Positions 27,206 to 35,780 of a stretch of DNA of 64,000 nt are shown here, piece by piece. The notes beneath the pieces are model-generated. The model was not told the DNA's origin. It saw only the letters and a program-made list of their open reading frames with translations, and searched no databases. The stretch's first letter is position 1. The number at the start of each line of letters is the position of its first letter. Both the position numbers and the translations under genes were made by a program. Origin of the DNA: Streptomyces sp. NBC_00341 (GTDB lineage Bacteria > Actinomycetota > Actinomycetes > Streptomycetales > Streptomycetaceae); NCBI RefSeq assembly GCF_041435055.1, contig NZ_CP108002.1, positions 7,378,001 to 7,442,000 on the forward strand. The letters run 5' to 3'.

Positions 27206-29101
27206 TCAGGGCGTGACGATGGCGAAGTCCGGGTCCGGGGCGCTGAGGTGGCCGAGGAGCTCGGTGATCTTCGCGGCGTCACCGGTGATGGTGGCGCGTC
27301 CCGGGAGTTCCGACGGGGGGAGGCTGCCCAGCAGGACGGCGCGCAGAGCGGCCTCGTCCAGAGCCACCTCGACGTCCGGTGCGTGCGCCGCAGGGCCGGT
27401 CCCGGACACGTGGGTGAGCACACCGTTGTGCAGCCGCAGCGTGACGGGCTCCCCGCCCGCCACGTTCCAGCGCACGGTGATGTCCGCGTCCCAGCTGCGA
27501 GGACCGTCGACCCGGATGGACAACGCGTCGAAGAGCTGGTCCAGCGAGAGGACTCTGAGGAAGTCCGGGGACGCGGTGACGGTCGGCGACCCGACCGGGC
27601 CCAGGCGCAGTTCCAGCGCGCCCGTCAGGTAGAAGTTGCGCCAGGTGCCGTTCTCGCTGCCGTACCCCAGCTGCTCCAGCGCGTCCGCCTGCAGAGCGAG
27701 GGCCTCCGCATGGGTCGGGTCCGCGAAGACGACGTGGTTCACGACCTGCGCGACCCAGCGGAAGTCGCCCGCGTCGAAGGCCTCGCGTGCCCGGCGCACC
27801 ACCTCGTCGGCGCCGCCCATGAAGTCGACATACCGCTTCGACGCCTCGATGGGCGGGTGTTCCCACAGGTGGGCCGGGTTTCCGTCGAACCAGCCCATGT
27901 ACCGCTGGTAGACGGCCTTGGTGTTGTGACTGACGGAGCCGTAGTAGCCGTGGGTGTGCCAGGCCCGCTCCAGCGCCGGAGGCATTTCGATGGTCTCGGC
28001 GATCTCCAGCGGTGTCATTCCCTGGTTGATCATCCGCAGTGTCTGGTCGTGCAGATAGGCGTACAGGTCGCGCTGTTCGGAGAGGAAGCGCTGGGCCTTC
28101 TCCCGTCCCCACACGGGCCAGTGGTGGGAGGCGAAGGCGACATCGGTGGAGTCCCCGAACAGCGTGATCGCCTCGGTCAGATACAGGGCCCAGACCCGCG
28201 GGTCACGGACCTCCGCGCCCCGGAGGGTCAGCAGGTTGTGCAGGTTGTGGGTCGCGTTCTCGGCGAGGCACAGCGCCGCGTGGTCGGGGAAGTGGATGTT
28301 CAGCTCGGACGGGGCCTCGGTGCCGGGGGTGAGCTGGAAGACCATGCGGATGCCGTCGACGGTCTCCGTCTGCCCGGTCCGGGTGATGTCGAGCGTCGGC
28401 GGGATCAGGCCGACCGATCCCGTCGAGGTCGTCTGTCCCAGACCCGCGCCGATCTGCCCCTGCGGGCCCTTGGGCAGGGCGGCCCCGTACATATAGGCGG
28501 AGCGGCGTGCCATCGCCGTGCCCGCGTACACGTTCTCGCTGACCGCGTGCTCCAGGAAGCCCTCCGGCGCGATCACGGGCACGCCCCCGGCGACGTCCTC
28601 CTCCGTGATCACGCCCTTCACGCCGCCGAAGTGGTCGACATGACTGTGCGTGTACAGCACCGCGGTGACCGGGCGCTCTCCACGGTGGCTGCGGTAGAGC
28701 GCGAGCGCCGCGGCGGCCGTCTCGGAGGAGATCAGCGGGTCGATCACCAGGACGCCGCGCTCGCCCTCGACCACCGTCATGTTCGACAGGTCGAATCCGC
28801 GGATCTGGTAGACGCCCTCCACGACCTCGAACAGTCCGTGCTCGGAGACCAGACGGCCCTGCCGCCACAGGCTCGGATTGACGGTGGACGGGCAGTCCTG
28901 GGCCAGGAACCCGTAGGCGTCGAGATCCCAGACGGCCGTTCCGTCGGCCCCGGCGATCTCGCTGCTCTGCGCCGTTCCCATGAACCCGCGCCGCGCGTCG
29001 TCCATGTCCTTGGTGTCATCGAACGGGAACCGGCCCAGAACATCCTCGTTGGCCCGGCTGATCGAGGACTGAGCAGGCTTGGACTGCGGATTCCCGGACA
29101 T
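27206..29101 (-). CDS. Alkyl/aryl-sulfatase-like metallo-beta-lactamase-fold hydrolase (SdsA1 type)
   Basis: 631 residues from the ATG at 29101, with GAGGGAG 7 bp upstream. A start ten codons earlier lacks such a site. The metal-binding motif is THSHVDHFGG, and a further ligand region is LHNLLTLRGAEVRDP. The order (N-terminal MBL domain, a dimerisation segment, then a C-terminal SCP2-like domain from about residue 500) and the length match SdsA1-type enzymes, which cleave sulfate from primary alkyl sulfates such as SDS. No signal peptide is evident, so it probably acts in the cytoplasm. It is monocistronic. Confidence 0.88.
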   Translation of the reverse strand: MSGNPQSKPAQSSISRANEDVLGRFPFDDTKDMDDARRGFMGTAQSSEIAGADGTAVWDLDAYGFLAQDCPSTVNPSLWRQGRLVSEHGLFEVVEGVYQIRGFDLSNMTVVEGERGVLVIDPLISSETAAAALALYRSHRGERPVTAVLYTHSHVDHFGGVKGVITEEDVAGGVPVIAPEGFLEHAVSENVYAGTAMARRSAYMYGAALPKGPQGQIGAGLGQTTSTGSVGLIPPTLDITRTGQTETVDGIRMVFQLTPGTEAPSELNIHFPDHAALCLAENATHNLHNLLTLRGAEVRDPRVWALYLTEAITLFGDSTDVAFASHHWPVWGREKAQRFLSEQRDLYAYLHDQTLRMINQGMTPLEIAETIEMPPALERAWHTHGYYGSVSHNTKAVYQRYMGWFDGNPAHLWEHPPIEASKRYVDFMGGADEVVRRAREAFDAGDFRWVAQVVNHVVFADPTHAEALALQADALEQLGYGSENGTWRNFYLTGALELRLGPVGSPTVTASPDFLRVLSLDQLFDALSIRVDGPRSWDADITVRWNVAGGEPVTLRLHNGVLTHVSGTGPAAHAPDVEVALDEAALRAVLLGSLPPSELPGRATITGDAAKITELLGHLSAPDPDFAIVTP

Positions 29102-29219
29102 GGAGCGCTCCCTCGCGACAGACTGAGGCACCCCGTCGACTGCCCTGCCCGCCAGCGTTGCCCCGGCAGCGGCCCGCTGCCAGCAGAGCTACTCCGAACG
29201 GCATACACACGGGCACACA

Positions 29220-29261
29220 GGGAGAGGCGGCCGGGCTCCCCAAAGCCCGGCCGCCTCTCCC
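29220..29261 (-). terminator. Terminator of the M4 protease gene
   Basis: Perfect 17-bp stem between 29220-29236 and 29245-29261 with an 8-base loop. It begins 19 bp beyond the M4 protease stop on the minus strand. Confidence 0.88.
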
Positions 29262-29279
29262 TGCTGTGTCAGTCCCCGA

Positions 29280-32150
29280 TCAGCACCGGCCCGCCGGGCG
29301 GTCCCGCTTCACGAGGTTGGTGTAGCCGGTCGTACCGTCCAGCCACAGGACGCGCCGGCCCTCGTCGGCCACGCCGAACGCCTGCTCGCCACGGTTGCAG
29401 GACATCCGCTGCGGGCCGCCCTTGCCGTCGGGCGCGACCTGGTACAGCTTCGCCATCGTGTCGTTGGCCCACCACGTGGCCGGCGGGGTGGACGTGATGC
29501 TGACCGCGTCGTCCGAGGCCGTCAGCGTGTAGGCGTAGAGGGAGCCGTCACCCGCCTCGGGGGTGACGGTGACCGGGTCCGAGCCGTCGAGGTCCGCGCG
29601 GCGCACCGCGGCCTTGCCGCCGTCGGTGCCGTCGTTGTCCTCGATCCAGAAGACACCGTCGTCGGTGATCGCGGTCTGGCCGATGCCCCAGACGTTGTCG
29701 GGGGTGGGCATCTGCGTCTTGGCGCCGGTCGCCGCGTCGAAGACCTCCACGCCGAGCTGGAAGTTGCCGCCGGCGTCAGGTGCGACCTTGGCGTAGGCGA
29801 TCTTGCCGTCCTTGATGGAGGACAGGCCCGAGACGTTGTACGGACGGCCGTCGTCGACCAGGCCGGTCTGGCCGGTCTTCATGTTGACGTAGCGGACGTT
29901 CGTGACCCCGAACTGCGGGTTGTAGGCGGTGTAGGCGACCCAGTCGCCGTCCACGACGAGGCCGGAGACGTCGCTGCCGATGCCGTCTACCACCTTGGCG
30001 GGGCCGCCCTTGACCGGGCGCGCCATGATGTAGATGCCCTTGCTGCTGTAGTCGGCCCACACCACCGTCTTGCCGTCGGTGTTCGCGTAGACGTTGTAGT
30101 CGCCGTTGTTGGCGCTCATCAGCTGCGGCTGACCCTTGCCGGTCGTGTTGCCCAGCCACACCGAGTACGGCTCGCTGCCGTCCTCGTTGGAGTTGGAGAC
30201 GGCGTACTTGCCGCCGCCCGCGCCCACGCCGGTACCGGCCACGTTGACCTTGTTCAGGATCGTGTCGGTGTCGACGCCGAGGGCCTTCTCCCAGCCCGGG
30301 ACGATGCCGTGCGCGTCGAACGACTTCTTCACGGTCTTCAGCTGGGCCTTGGTGACACCCAGTTCCTGCGCGGCGGCGATGACCGCGGCGCGGCCCTCGG
30401 TGAAGCCGTCCAGCGGGGTCATGTACGCGGACAGCGCGCGGTAGACGATCTTGTCGGCGAGGTCGCTGCCGAGGTCCTCGCGCATGTCCCACAGCGCGCC
30501 GGAGAAGATCGTGGAGTTGAGGTGCACCCCGCCGTTGTCGCCGCCGTAGGTGGCGCCGATGAAGTTCTTCGACGTGGTGGCACCGTCGTTGAGGTCGCGC
30601 AGGGCGCACTCGCGCGGGCTCAGCGTGGTGCAGAGGTCCTCACCGAGGAGACCGGCGTCCGGGTCGTCCATGGAGACGTTGTTCGCCTCCAGGTCGATGG
30701 CGTTGCCGAAGTAGTCCGCGAGCGCCTCGTTCATGGCGCCGGACTGGCCCGCGTAGACGAGGTTCGCGGTGTGTTCGACGACACCGTGGGTCATCTCGTG
30801 GCCGACGACGTCGGTGTCCGCGGAGAACGTGCGGTAGTCGCCGCCGCCCTGCCCGTACACCATCTTGGCGCCGTCCCAGAAGGCGTTGTCGTACGGCTGG
30901 CCGTTCTGCACCACTCCGACCAGGGAGTTGATGTAGCCGTCCTTGCCGTCCAGACCTGCCCGGCCGAAGTGGTTCTTGTAGTAGTCGTAGACCTTGCCGG
31001 CCGCCCAGTGGGCGTCGATGGCGCCGGAGTTGGTGAAGTCCTCGCCGAGCTCGGGCGTCGCCGACTGGAACGTCTTGATGCCGCTGGGCCAGTGGTCGGG
31101 GCCGGAGGCCGCCGCGACCTCGCGACCGCGGGCGTCGTACGTCGTCAGCATGGGACCGTCGTACGGCGAGTCGGCGGCCCGCTTGCCGTAGTCGATCATC
31201 TCGTAGACGCCCTTGTTGTTCTTGTACAGGTTCACCTCCGTCTTCTCACCGTTGTAGCGGGTGCCGGTGCCCTTGACGACGAGCTCGTCGGCTGCGGTGG
31301 GGGACGCCTCGGGGGCCGTGCCCGTGGCGCCTGCGGCGGCCGGGGCAGTCGTGTCTGTCGCGCCGAACGTCTTGATGTCGCTGTACTGCATCACCGGGAA
31401 GCCGGAGTGCGCGTCGATGTACACCTGCTGCTTCACCGGCTGCCCGTCGACCGGGCTGATGCCGGTGACGGTGATCTGCCGGGTCAGTACGCCGGTGCCC
31501 TGCGGGAGGATCGTGAGGCCCTCGGAGGTGCCGCTGAGCTTCTGCGCGCCCGGCTTCTCGCCCTTCGCCGGGGCGTGGAGCAGCCCGCCGCCCAACTGCG
31601 AGGAAACGGCTCCGATCGCACGCTCGATCGCGGCCTTCTCGGAGATCTTCGGCGTCACCGTGCCCAGCTTCAGCTTGGTGAAGTAGTTGCCGGACGTACC
31701 GGTGACGGTGCGCTTGCCGTCCTTCTTGGCCATCCGGACCAGGTACTGGCCACCCAGGACCTGGACACCCTGGTACTTCTGCTGGAGGCGGACCGTTTCC
31801 TTGCCGCCCTTGTCGGTCGTGGTCCCGGCCGAGGCCAGGTCCTTCGCCGAGGTGTCCGCGATGTGGTAGCGGCCCTTCTTGGCCTTGAGGTGACCGCGGG
31901 CGGCGTCGGCCGCGGTACCGGTGGCGGCCACTTCCTCGTTCAGTCCGGTGACGAGGGACGGAGTCTCGGTCTCGGCACCCGGCGTCACCTCGGACGCGGA
32001 GGACGCGGTGGCGGTGTCCGCGTGAGCGGCCGGTATCGCCGTCACCAGCAGGCCCGCGGCGGCCAGCACCGCGGCTATGCCCTGGCCGACGAGCATGCTG
32101 CCGGATCCCTGTCCTGGTCTGGCTGATCTCTTGCGTGCTGAACTCCGCAC
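29280..32150 (-). CDS. Secreted M4 (thermolysin-like) metalloprotease with C-terminal beta-propeller-like extension
   Basis: 956 residues from a GTG at 32150, preceded by GGAGGGG. The signal peptide is IAAVLAAAGLLVTAIPAAHA. FTP/PepSY-type propeptide regions (residues ~40-270) precede the catalytic domain. Zinc ligands are in VVGHEMTHGVVEHT (His451, Glu452, His455) and NEALADYFGN (Glu475). The family is usually ~500-600 residues. Here a tail of ~330 residues (from about 625) has repeated blades such as GDWVAYTAYNP, DGKIAYAKVAP and DDGVFWIEDND, resembling a TolB-like beta-propeller. It is exported and self-processed. A LuxR/TrmB-type regulator gene is divergent across a promoter region with repeated TGTGG half-sites. 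Confidence 0.93.
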   Translation of the reverse strand: MRSSARKRSARPGQGSGSMLVGQGIAAVLAAAGLLVTAIPAAHADTATASSASEVTPGAETETPSLVTGLNEEVAATGTAADAARGHLKAKKGRYHIADTSAKDLASAGTTTDKGGKETVRLQQKYQGVQVLGGQYLVRMAKKDGKRTVTGTSGNYFTKLKLGTVTPKISEKAAIERAIGAVSSQLGGGLLHAPAKGEKPGAQKLSGTSEGLTILPQGTGVLTRQITVTGISPVDGQPVKQQVYIDAHSGFPVMQYSDIKTFGATDTTAPAAAGATGTAPEASPTAADELVVKGTGTRYNGEKTEVNLYKNNKGVYEMIDYGKRAADSPYDGPMLTTYDARGREVAAASGPDHWPSGIKTFQSATPELGEDFTNSGAIDAHWAAGKVYDYYKNHFGRAGLDGKDGYINSLVGVVQNGQPYDNAFWDGAKMVYGQGGGDYRTFSADTDVVGHEMTHGVVEHTANLVYAGQSGAMNEALADYFGNAIDLEANNVSMDDPDAGLLGEDLCTTLSPRECALRDLNDGATTSKNFIGATYGGDNGGVHLNSTIFSGALWDMREDLGSDLADKIVYRALSAYMTPLDGFTEGRAAVIAAAQELGVTKAQLKTVKKSFDAHGIVPGWEKALGVDTDTILNKVNVAGTGVGAGGGKYAVSNSNEDGSEPYSVWLGNTTGKGQPQLMSANNGDYNVYANTDGKTVVWADYSSKGIYIMARPVKGGPAKVVDGIGSDVSGLVVDGDWVAYTAYNPQFGVTNVRYVNMKTGQTGLVDDGRPYNVSGLSSIKDGKIAYAKVAPDAGGNFQLGVEVFDAATGAKTQMPTPDNVWGIGQTAITDDGVFWIEDNDGTDGGKAAVRRADLDGSDPVTVTPEAGDGSLYAYTLTASDDAVSITSTPPATWWANDTMAKLYQVAPDGKGGPQRMSCNRGEQAFGVADEGRRVLWLDGTTGYTNLVKRDRPAGRC

Positions 32151-32191
32151 GGTGCCCCTCCGGTGCCATCACTGCATGAACGGATAACGGA

Positions 32192-32270
32192 TGTGGACAT
32201 GCAAGTACCGGAACAGTGGTGTGAACAATGCGTTCCGGGTGCGCACTTGTGGACGTCCACACTTGTGTGG
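32192..32270. promoter_or_regulatory. Divergent promoter region with repeated TGTGGA half-sites
   Basis: Between the divergent M4 protease and regulator genes lies a perfect 14-bp palindrome TGTGGACGTCCACA (32248-32261). It overlaps a second dyad CCACAC-TT-GTGTGG (32257-32270). A degenerate copy, TGTGGACATGCA, is at 32192. These are plausible operators for the regulator encoded next door. Confidence 0.55.
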
Positions 32271-32298
32271 CCTGCATTGACAGGCGAGAATCCAGCCA

Positions 32299-33312
32299 GT
32301 GGGGCTGACTGGGTGGGACACGCAATGGCAGGCGCTCGGGCTCGGAACGGACGAACTCCGGGTGTACGAAGCGCTGCTCGACGTCCCCGAACACGCCTCC
32401 CGTACCGCCCTCGCCCAGTCCCTGGGGCTCAGCGTCCGCCGGGTCACCAACGCGCTCGACCGGCTGGCGGAGCACAGCTTCACCCACCCGGCCAGAGGCA
32501 CGGCCGGGCTGCCCCTCGCGGTGGCCCCATCCACCGCCCTGCGCAATCTGATCCACTTGCGACAGGCTGAACTGCTTCACAGATCAGCAGAGTTGGAGGA
32601 GCTCACCGGTTCCGTCGACCGGATCGCGGCCCAGCTCCTGAGCTCCGTGAACACCCCCCGATCCACCGGCATCGAGACGGTCCGGGGCGCGGCCGCGATC
32701 GGCGCCCGGGTGGCCTCCCTGCTGGTGTCGGCCACCGAGGAGGTGGCACTCCTGGACCGGCCGCCCTACGCGGCCAGCCAGCCGGACGGGATGCCCGCGC
32801 CCCTGGACGTCGCCGAACCGGTCCGGCGCGGCGTGCGGGTGCGCGTCGCCGTGGACCGCGAGGGGCTGAGCTTCCAGGGGCGCGCCCGGGGCCTGGGCGA
32901 TCTGGCCGTACAGGGCGTGCAGATACGGGTGGGCACGGACCTCCCGACGAAACTGATCACCGTGGACCGGCGGGTGACACTGCTGCCGCCGACCGACGCG
33001 GCGGACCCGACGGCCTCGGCCCTGGTGGTGAGCGACGCGCTCCTGAGCAACGCGCTGGTCCCGCTGTTCGAGTCGGTCTGGGAGCGGGCCGTCCCCATCG
33101 GGTCCGTCACGCACGACCGGATCACGGACGACGACCGGGAACTGCTGACCATGCTCGCCTCCGGCCTGAAGGACGAGGCGATGGCCCGGCGCCTGGACAT
33201 CCACGTGCACACGGTCCGCCGCCGCATCACCCGCCTGATGCAGGCCCTGAACGCGGAGACCCGGTTCCAGGCCGGGGTGCAGGCGGCGCTGCGGGGATGG
33301 CTGACGGTGTGA
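32299..33312 (+). CDS. TrmB/LuxR-type transcriptional regulator, divergent from the M4 protease
   Basis: 337 residues from a GTG at 32299. The ribosome site is weak, so the start is less sure. The N-terminus has a TrmB-like winged helix (DELRVYEALLDVPEHASRTALAQSLGLSVRRV). The C-terminus is a LuxR-type helix-turn-helix (DRELLTMLASGLKDEAMARR, then RITRLMQAL). The middle (residues ~110-250) is a probable sensor domain of PLD-like TrmB type. Regulators of this layout often sit beside secreted protease genes in Streptomyces, so control of the M4 gene and itself through the TGTGGA palindromes is likely. The end of the gene overlaps the antisense NB-ARC frame by 86 bp. Confidence 0.85.
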   Translation: MGLTGWDTQWQALGLGTDELRVYEALLDVPEHASRTALAQSLGLSVRRVTNALDRLAEHSFTHPARGTAGLPLAVAPSTALRNLIHLRQAELLHRSAELEELTGSVDRIAAQLLSSVNTPRSTGIETVRGAAAIGARVASLLVSATEEVALLDRPPYAASQPDGMPAPLDVAEPVRRGVRVRVAVDREGLSFQGRARGLGDLAVQGVQIRVGTDLPTKLITVDRRVTLLPPTDAADPTASALVVSDALLSNALVPLFESVWERAVPIGSVTHDRITDDDRELLTMLASGLKDEAMARRLDIHVHTVRRRITRLMQALNAETRFQAGVQAALRGWLTV

Positions 33313-35203
33313 GGACACCCAGGGCCTCAGCTTCATGCGCGGCTGGGGAACCTGATCCGCGTCGCCGGCGTCGAACCCGCGGAATCCACTGAGGGGGACA
33401 GGCATGAGAGGGGCCGGGCGATCCACTGGCTTGCTGGTGGCGGCGGCCGGCCGCGTCCTGCGAGGCGCCGCGCACCCGTGCCCGGTATCCCCGCGCGGCG
33501 AGGGTGTCGGCGTGATCAGGTCCGAAGCGCTGGTCCAGCCGGGCGTGCAGCCAGTCCCAGCGGATACGGGCCGCCGGGATCAGTCCGGCGTCCATGAGGT
33601 TGCGTCCCGCCTGGAAGAGCAGCGGATGGCAGTGCGATTGCCACAGAACCTCCCCGGCGTGCCCGGTCAACAGGTCCGCTCCCGACCGCAGCGCCCGGCA
33701 GAGGGCGGACTGGGGCCGGCCGGACTCCGCACGCCATACCGCTCGCAGCGCATCGGCGGCGCTCAGGGCCAGGGCGTCCGGGCTCGCGACGGGCACCGCT
33801 CTGCGCACGGCCGTCTGCACCAGGGTGCTCAGCCGCACGGCCGGATGCGCCAAGCCGCTGTCGAGCTCCACCAGGCGCAGCCGGCACAGGACGTCGAGGG
33901 TGTCCAGTACCTCCCTGGCCGTGGCGGGCAGGGGCGCCTCGGGGGCCTGCTGCCCCCGCCGGACCGCGAGGTAGCGCAGCGCGGGAGGACTGGTGAGCAC
34001 CGCGATCGGCACCCCGTGCGGATGGAGTACGGACGCGAGCTCCAGCAGGGGACGTGCCAGCCCCGCGCACTGCCGGTCCGCCGCCTCCACCGCCACCCAC
34101 CAGCCGGCGGTGACCGCGTCACGGGTGGGCCCGGCACCGCCGGGTCCGGCCAGCCGGGTGAGCCGCTCGCGGTAGGCGGCACAGGTCAGACCGTCATGTG
34201 CCATGCAGGCGGCAGCCGTTGCCAGCGCGGAGGGGTCCTGCCGGAGGTCGGCGGCGAGGGCCGCGATGTGGAGGGGGTCGTCCCGGCGGCCGTGACTGAG
34301 GAGTTCGCGCATCAGCTGGTCGGCGGCCTCCTCGGGGAGGTACGACCCGGGCTCGACGTATCCGCTGCCGCCCGGCAGGGACGTGGCGCGGCGGGCGGTG
34401 ACCAGAACCCTCCCGTTGGGTCTGGCCGGCGGCCACAGCCCGTGCAGGTCGACGGTGTCCGGCACCCCGTCGAGCACCACGAGCCAGCGCCGGTCGGTCC
34501 AGCTCAGCCAGGACCGGAACGCCTCGGCGGAGTGCTCCGGCTGGTCGGGGTCGTGCTCGGTGGTGGCCGCCGACGCGTCGGCGTACCCGCAGATGAGCGT
34601 GTCCACGCTCGCTGCGTTCACCCACACCACCATGTCGGCGGAACCGTCGCGCAGAGCACGCCGGGCGATGTGGGCGGCCAGCTGTGTCTTGCCCGTTCCG
34701 GCGGAGCCGGCGAGTACATGGATCGACGGCGGGCCGTCGAGAAGGGCGGCCTCGGCCCGCAGCCGGAACGGCGTGGCCTCTGACGGGATCCGCCCCACCA
34801 GAGACGCGGGCGCGCCGGCGCCTTCGTCGAAGCCGGGCGAGACCGCACCAGTGGCCGCGGCGCCCGCCACGGTGGCGTACGTGTTCCGGCTCAGCTGCGC
34901 GAGGTGGAGCAACTGCACGGCGCGTTCGACGCGTTCGACACCTGTGCTCTCCTCCAGCAGCAGCTCGAACCGCGTCTGGAGGGCGGCCTCCATCCTGACG
35001 CGCAGTTCGGGGTCGTAGGCCTGCCGTACGGCGGCCGCGCTCAGATCCAGGCGCTTCAGATGCTCCAGCTCGGCCAGGAGATCGCCCCTGCCGAGAAACC
35101 GCGCCGCCCAGCTGCGCACGAACAACCACTGCTCAGTGGTGGTGGCTTCGGCAACCGCGGCGCCCGCTGCCGTCGCCGCGGAAAGGGAGGCGTCGTCAAG
35201 CAT
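33227..35203 (-). CDS. NB-ARC-type ATPase, probably C-terminally truncated (TPR region lost)
   Basis: The 658-codon frame has a helical N-terminal region (residues ~1-130) and a STAND ATPase core. Walker A is HVLAGSAGTGKTQLAAH (~185-200), Walker B is RRWLVVLDGVPD, and a winged-helix-like region follows. Relatives usually continue into many TPR repeats. Here the first TPR-like words (FGPDHADTLAARG) are followed by ~80 Arg/Pro/Gly-rich residues that look untranslated, and the frame runs through the 3' end of the opposite gene. I take the real homology to end near 33500. STAND ATPases are signalling or defence switches, and this one has lost its likely sensor. It may be a pseudogene. Confidence 0.6.
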   Translation of the reverse strand: MLDDASLSAATAAGAAVAEATTTEQWLFVRSWAARFLGRGDLLAELEHLKRLDLSAAAVRQAYDPELRVRMEAALQTRFELLLEESTGVERVERAVQLLHLAQLSRNTYATVAGAAATGAVSPGFDEGAGAPASLVGRIPSEATPFRLRAEAALLDGPPSIHVLAGSAGTGKTQLAAHIARRALRDGSADMVVWVNAASVDTLICGYADASAATTEHDPDQPEHSAEAFRSWLSWTDRRWLVVLDGVPDTVDLHGLWPPARPNGRVLVTARRATSLPGGSGYVEPGSYLPEEAADQLMRELLSHGRRDDPLHIAALAADLRQDPSALATAAACMAHDGLTCAAYRERLTRLAGPGGAGPTRDAVTAGWWVAVEAADRQCAGLARPLLELASVLHPHGVPIAVLTSPPALRYLAVRRGQQAPEAPLPATAREVLDTLDVLCRLRLVELDSGLAHPAVRLSTLVQTAVRRAVPVASPDALALSAADALRAVWRAESGRPQSALCRALRSGADLLTGHAGEVLWQSHCHPLLFQAGRNLMDAGLIPAARIRWDWLHARLDQRFGPDHADTLAARGYRARVRGASQDAAGRRHQQASGSPGPSHACPPQWIPRVRRRRRGSGSPAAHEAEALGVLTPSAIPAAPPAPRPGTGSPRSGPASGG

Positions 35204-35329
35204 TTAGCACCCCGGCCCTTCGAGCCGCTCCGCTACTCACGCTGCTCTTATAGAAGCACAGCGGCGGCGGCAGGCCGACGGCGTACGAGGGCCGAAGGGT
35301 GGACGGGCCCGCACCCTGGCTCCGGGCAG

Positions 35330-35363
35330 GTGTACGGCCCGGCACGTATGCCGGGCCATACAC
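35330..35363 (-). terminator. Terminator after csbD-like gene
   Basis: GTGTA-C-GGCCCGGCA (35330-35344) pairs with TGCCGGGCC-A-TACAC (35349-35363) around a 4-base loop, with one mismatch. It begins ~30 bp past the CsbD stop. Confidence 0.75.
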
Positions 35364-35393
35364 ATCGCGCAAGCCGAAGGGCGCGGCAGCGCG

Positions 35394-35567
35394 TCAGTGC
35401 TTGAAGGCGTCCTTCGTCTTCTCCTTGGCCTCGCGAGCGTCGCCCTTGGCCTGGTCGGCGCGGCCTTCGGCGGTAAGACGCTCGTTGTCCACGGTGCGCC
35501 CGGCGGCTTCCTTGATCTTTCCCTTGGCCTGCTCGGTCTTGGCCTGGGTCTTCTCGTTGGCAGCCAT
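35394..35567 (-). CDS. CsbD-family general stress protein
   Basis: 57 residues from the ATG at 35567. A GTG 9 bp upstream overlaps the AAGGTG ribosome site. The sequence is Lys/Glu/Ala-rich and hydrophilic (QAKGKIKEAAGRTVDN, GRADQAKGDAREA), typical of CsbD, a small abundant stress protein first known as a SigB-controlled gene in Bacillus. Its molecular job is unknown. A SigB-type promoter sequence lies 46 bp upstream, and the neighbouring divergent genes resemble the RsbQ/RsbP upstream branch of SigB control. Confidence 0.88.
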   Translation of the reverse strand: MAANEKTQAKTEQAKGKIKEAAGRTVDNERLTAEGRADQAKGDAREAKEKTKDAFKH

Positions 35568-35612
35568 GTCACTCACACCTTGCTGTTCTCGACTTCAGGG
35601 ACACCCACCGCC

Positions 35613-35636
35613 TGACCCGTGCGGAGCAGCCCAAAC
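35613..35636 (-). promoter_or_regulatory. Possible SigB-type promoter of csbD
   Basis: On the minus strand GTTT (35633-35636) is followed after 14 bases by GGGTCA (35613-35618). This is one base from the SigB-type pattern GTTT-N14-16-GGGTAT as I know it for Streptomyces. Distance to the csbD ATG is 46 bases. Confidence 0.5.
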
Positions 35637-35684
35637 CTCGTGGCCCCATACCTCTGTCGCCTCATGAGAACCGTGTGTGTGCGT

Positions 35685-35729
35685 GGCGCGGGCGGGAAGG
35701 AGGGCGCCCCTGTCCTTCCCGCCCGCGCC
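35685..35729. other. 17-bp perfect inverted repeat in a divergent intergenic region
   Basis: Arms 35685-35701 and 35713-35729 are exact reverse complements, with an 11-base loop. It looks like a factor-independent terminator but lies between the divergent csbD-like and rsbQ-like genes, where no transcript should end. It may be a 5'-leader hairpin, or it may block read-through between the two promoters. Confidence 0.7.
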
Positions 35730-35780
35730 CTGAGGGCAGGCGCGCCCCACGGCGGTGCGGGGTGATGGGAGACTGCCGGA

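Noticed and set aside
27152..29497. 781-codon plus-strand frame antisense to the alkyl-sulfatase
   Set aside because: No recognisable domain. It spans the terminator and the gap between two real genes.
33404..34783. 459-codon plus-strand frame antisense to the NB-ARC gene
   Set aside because: Gly/Arg/Gln-rich shadow without motifs. The minus strand has a clear P-loop ATPase.
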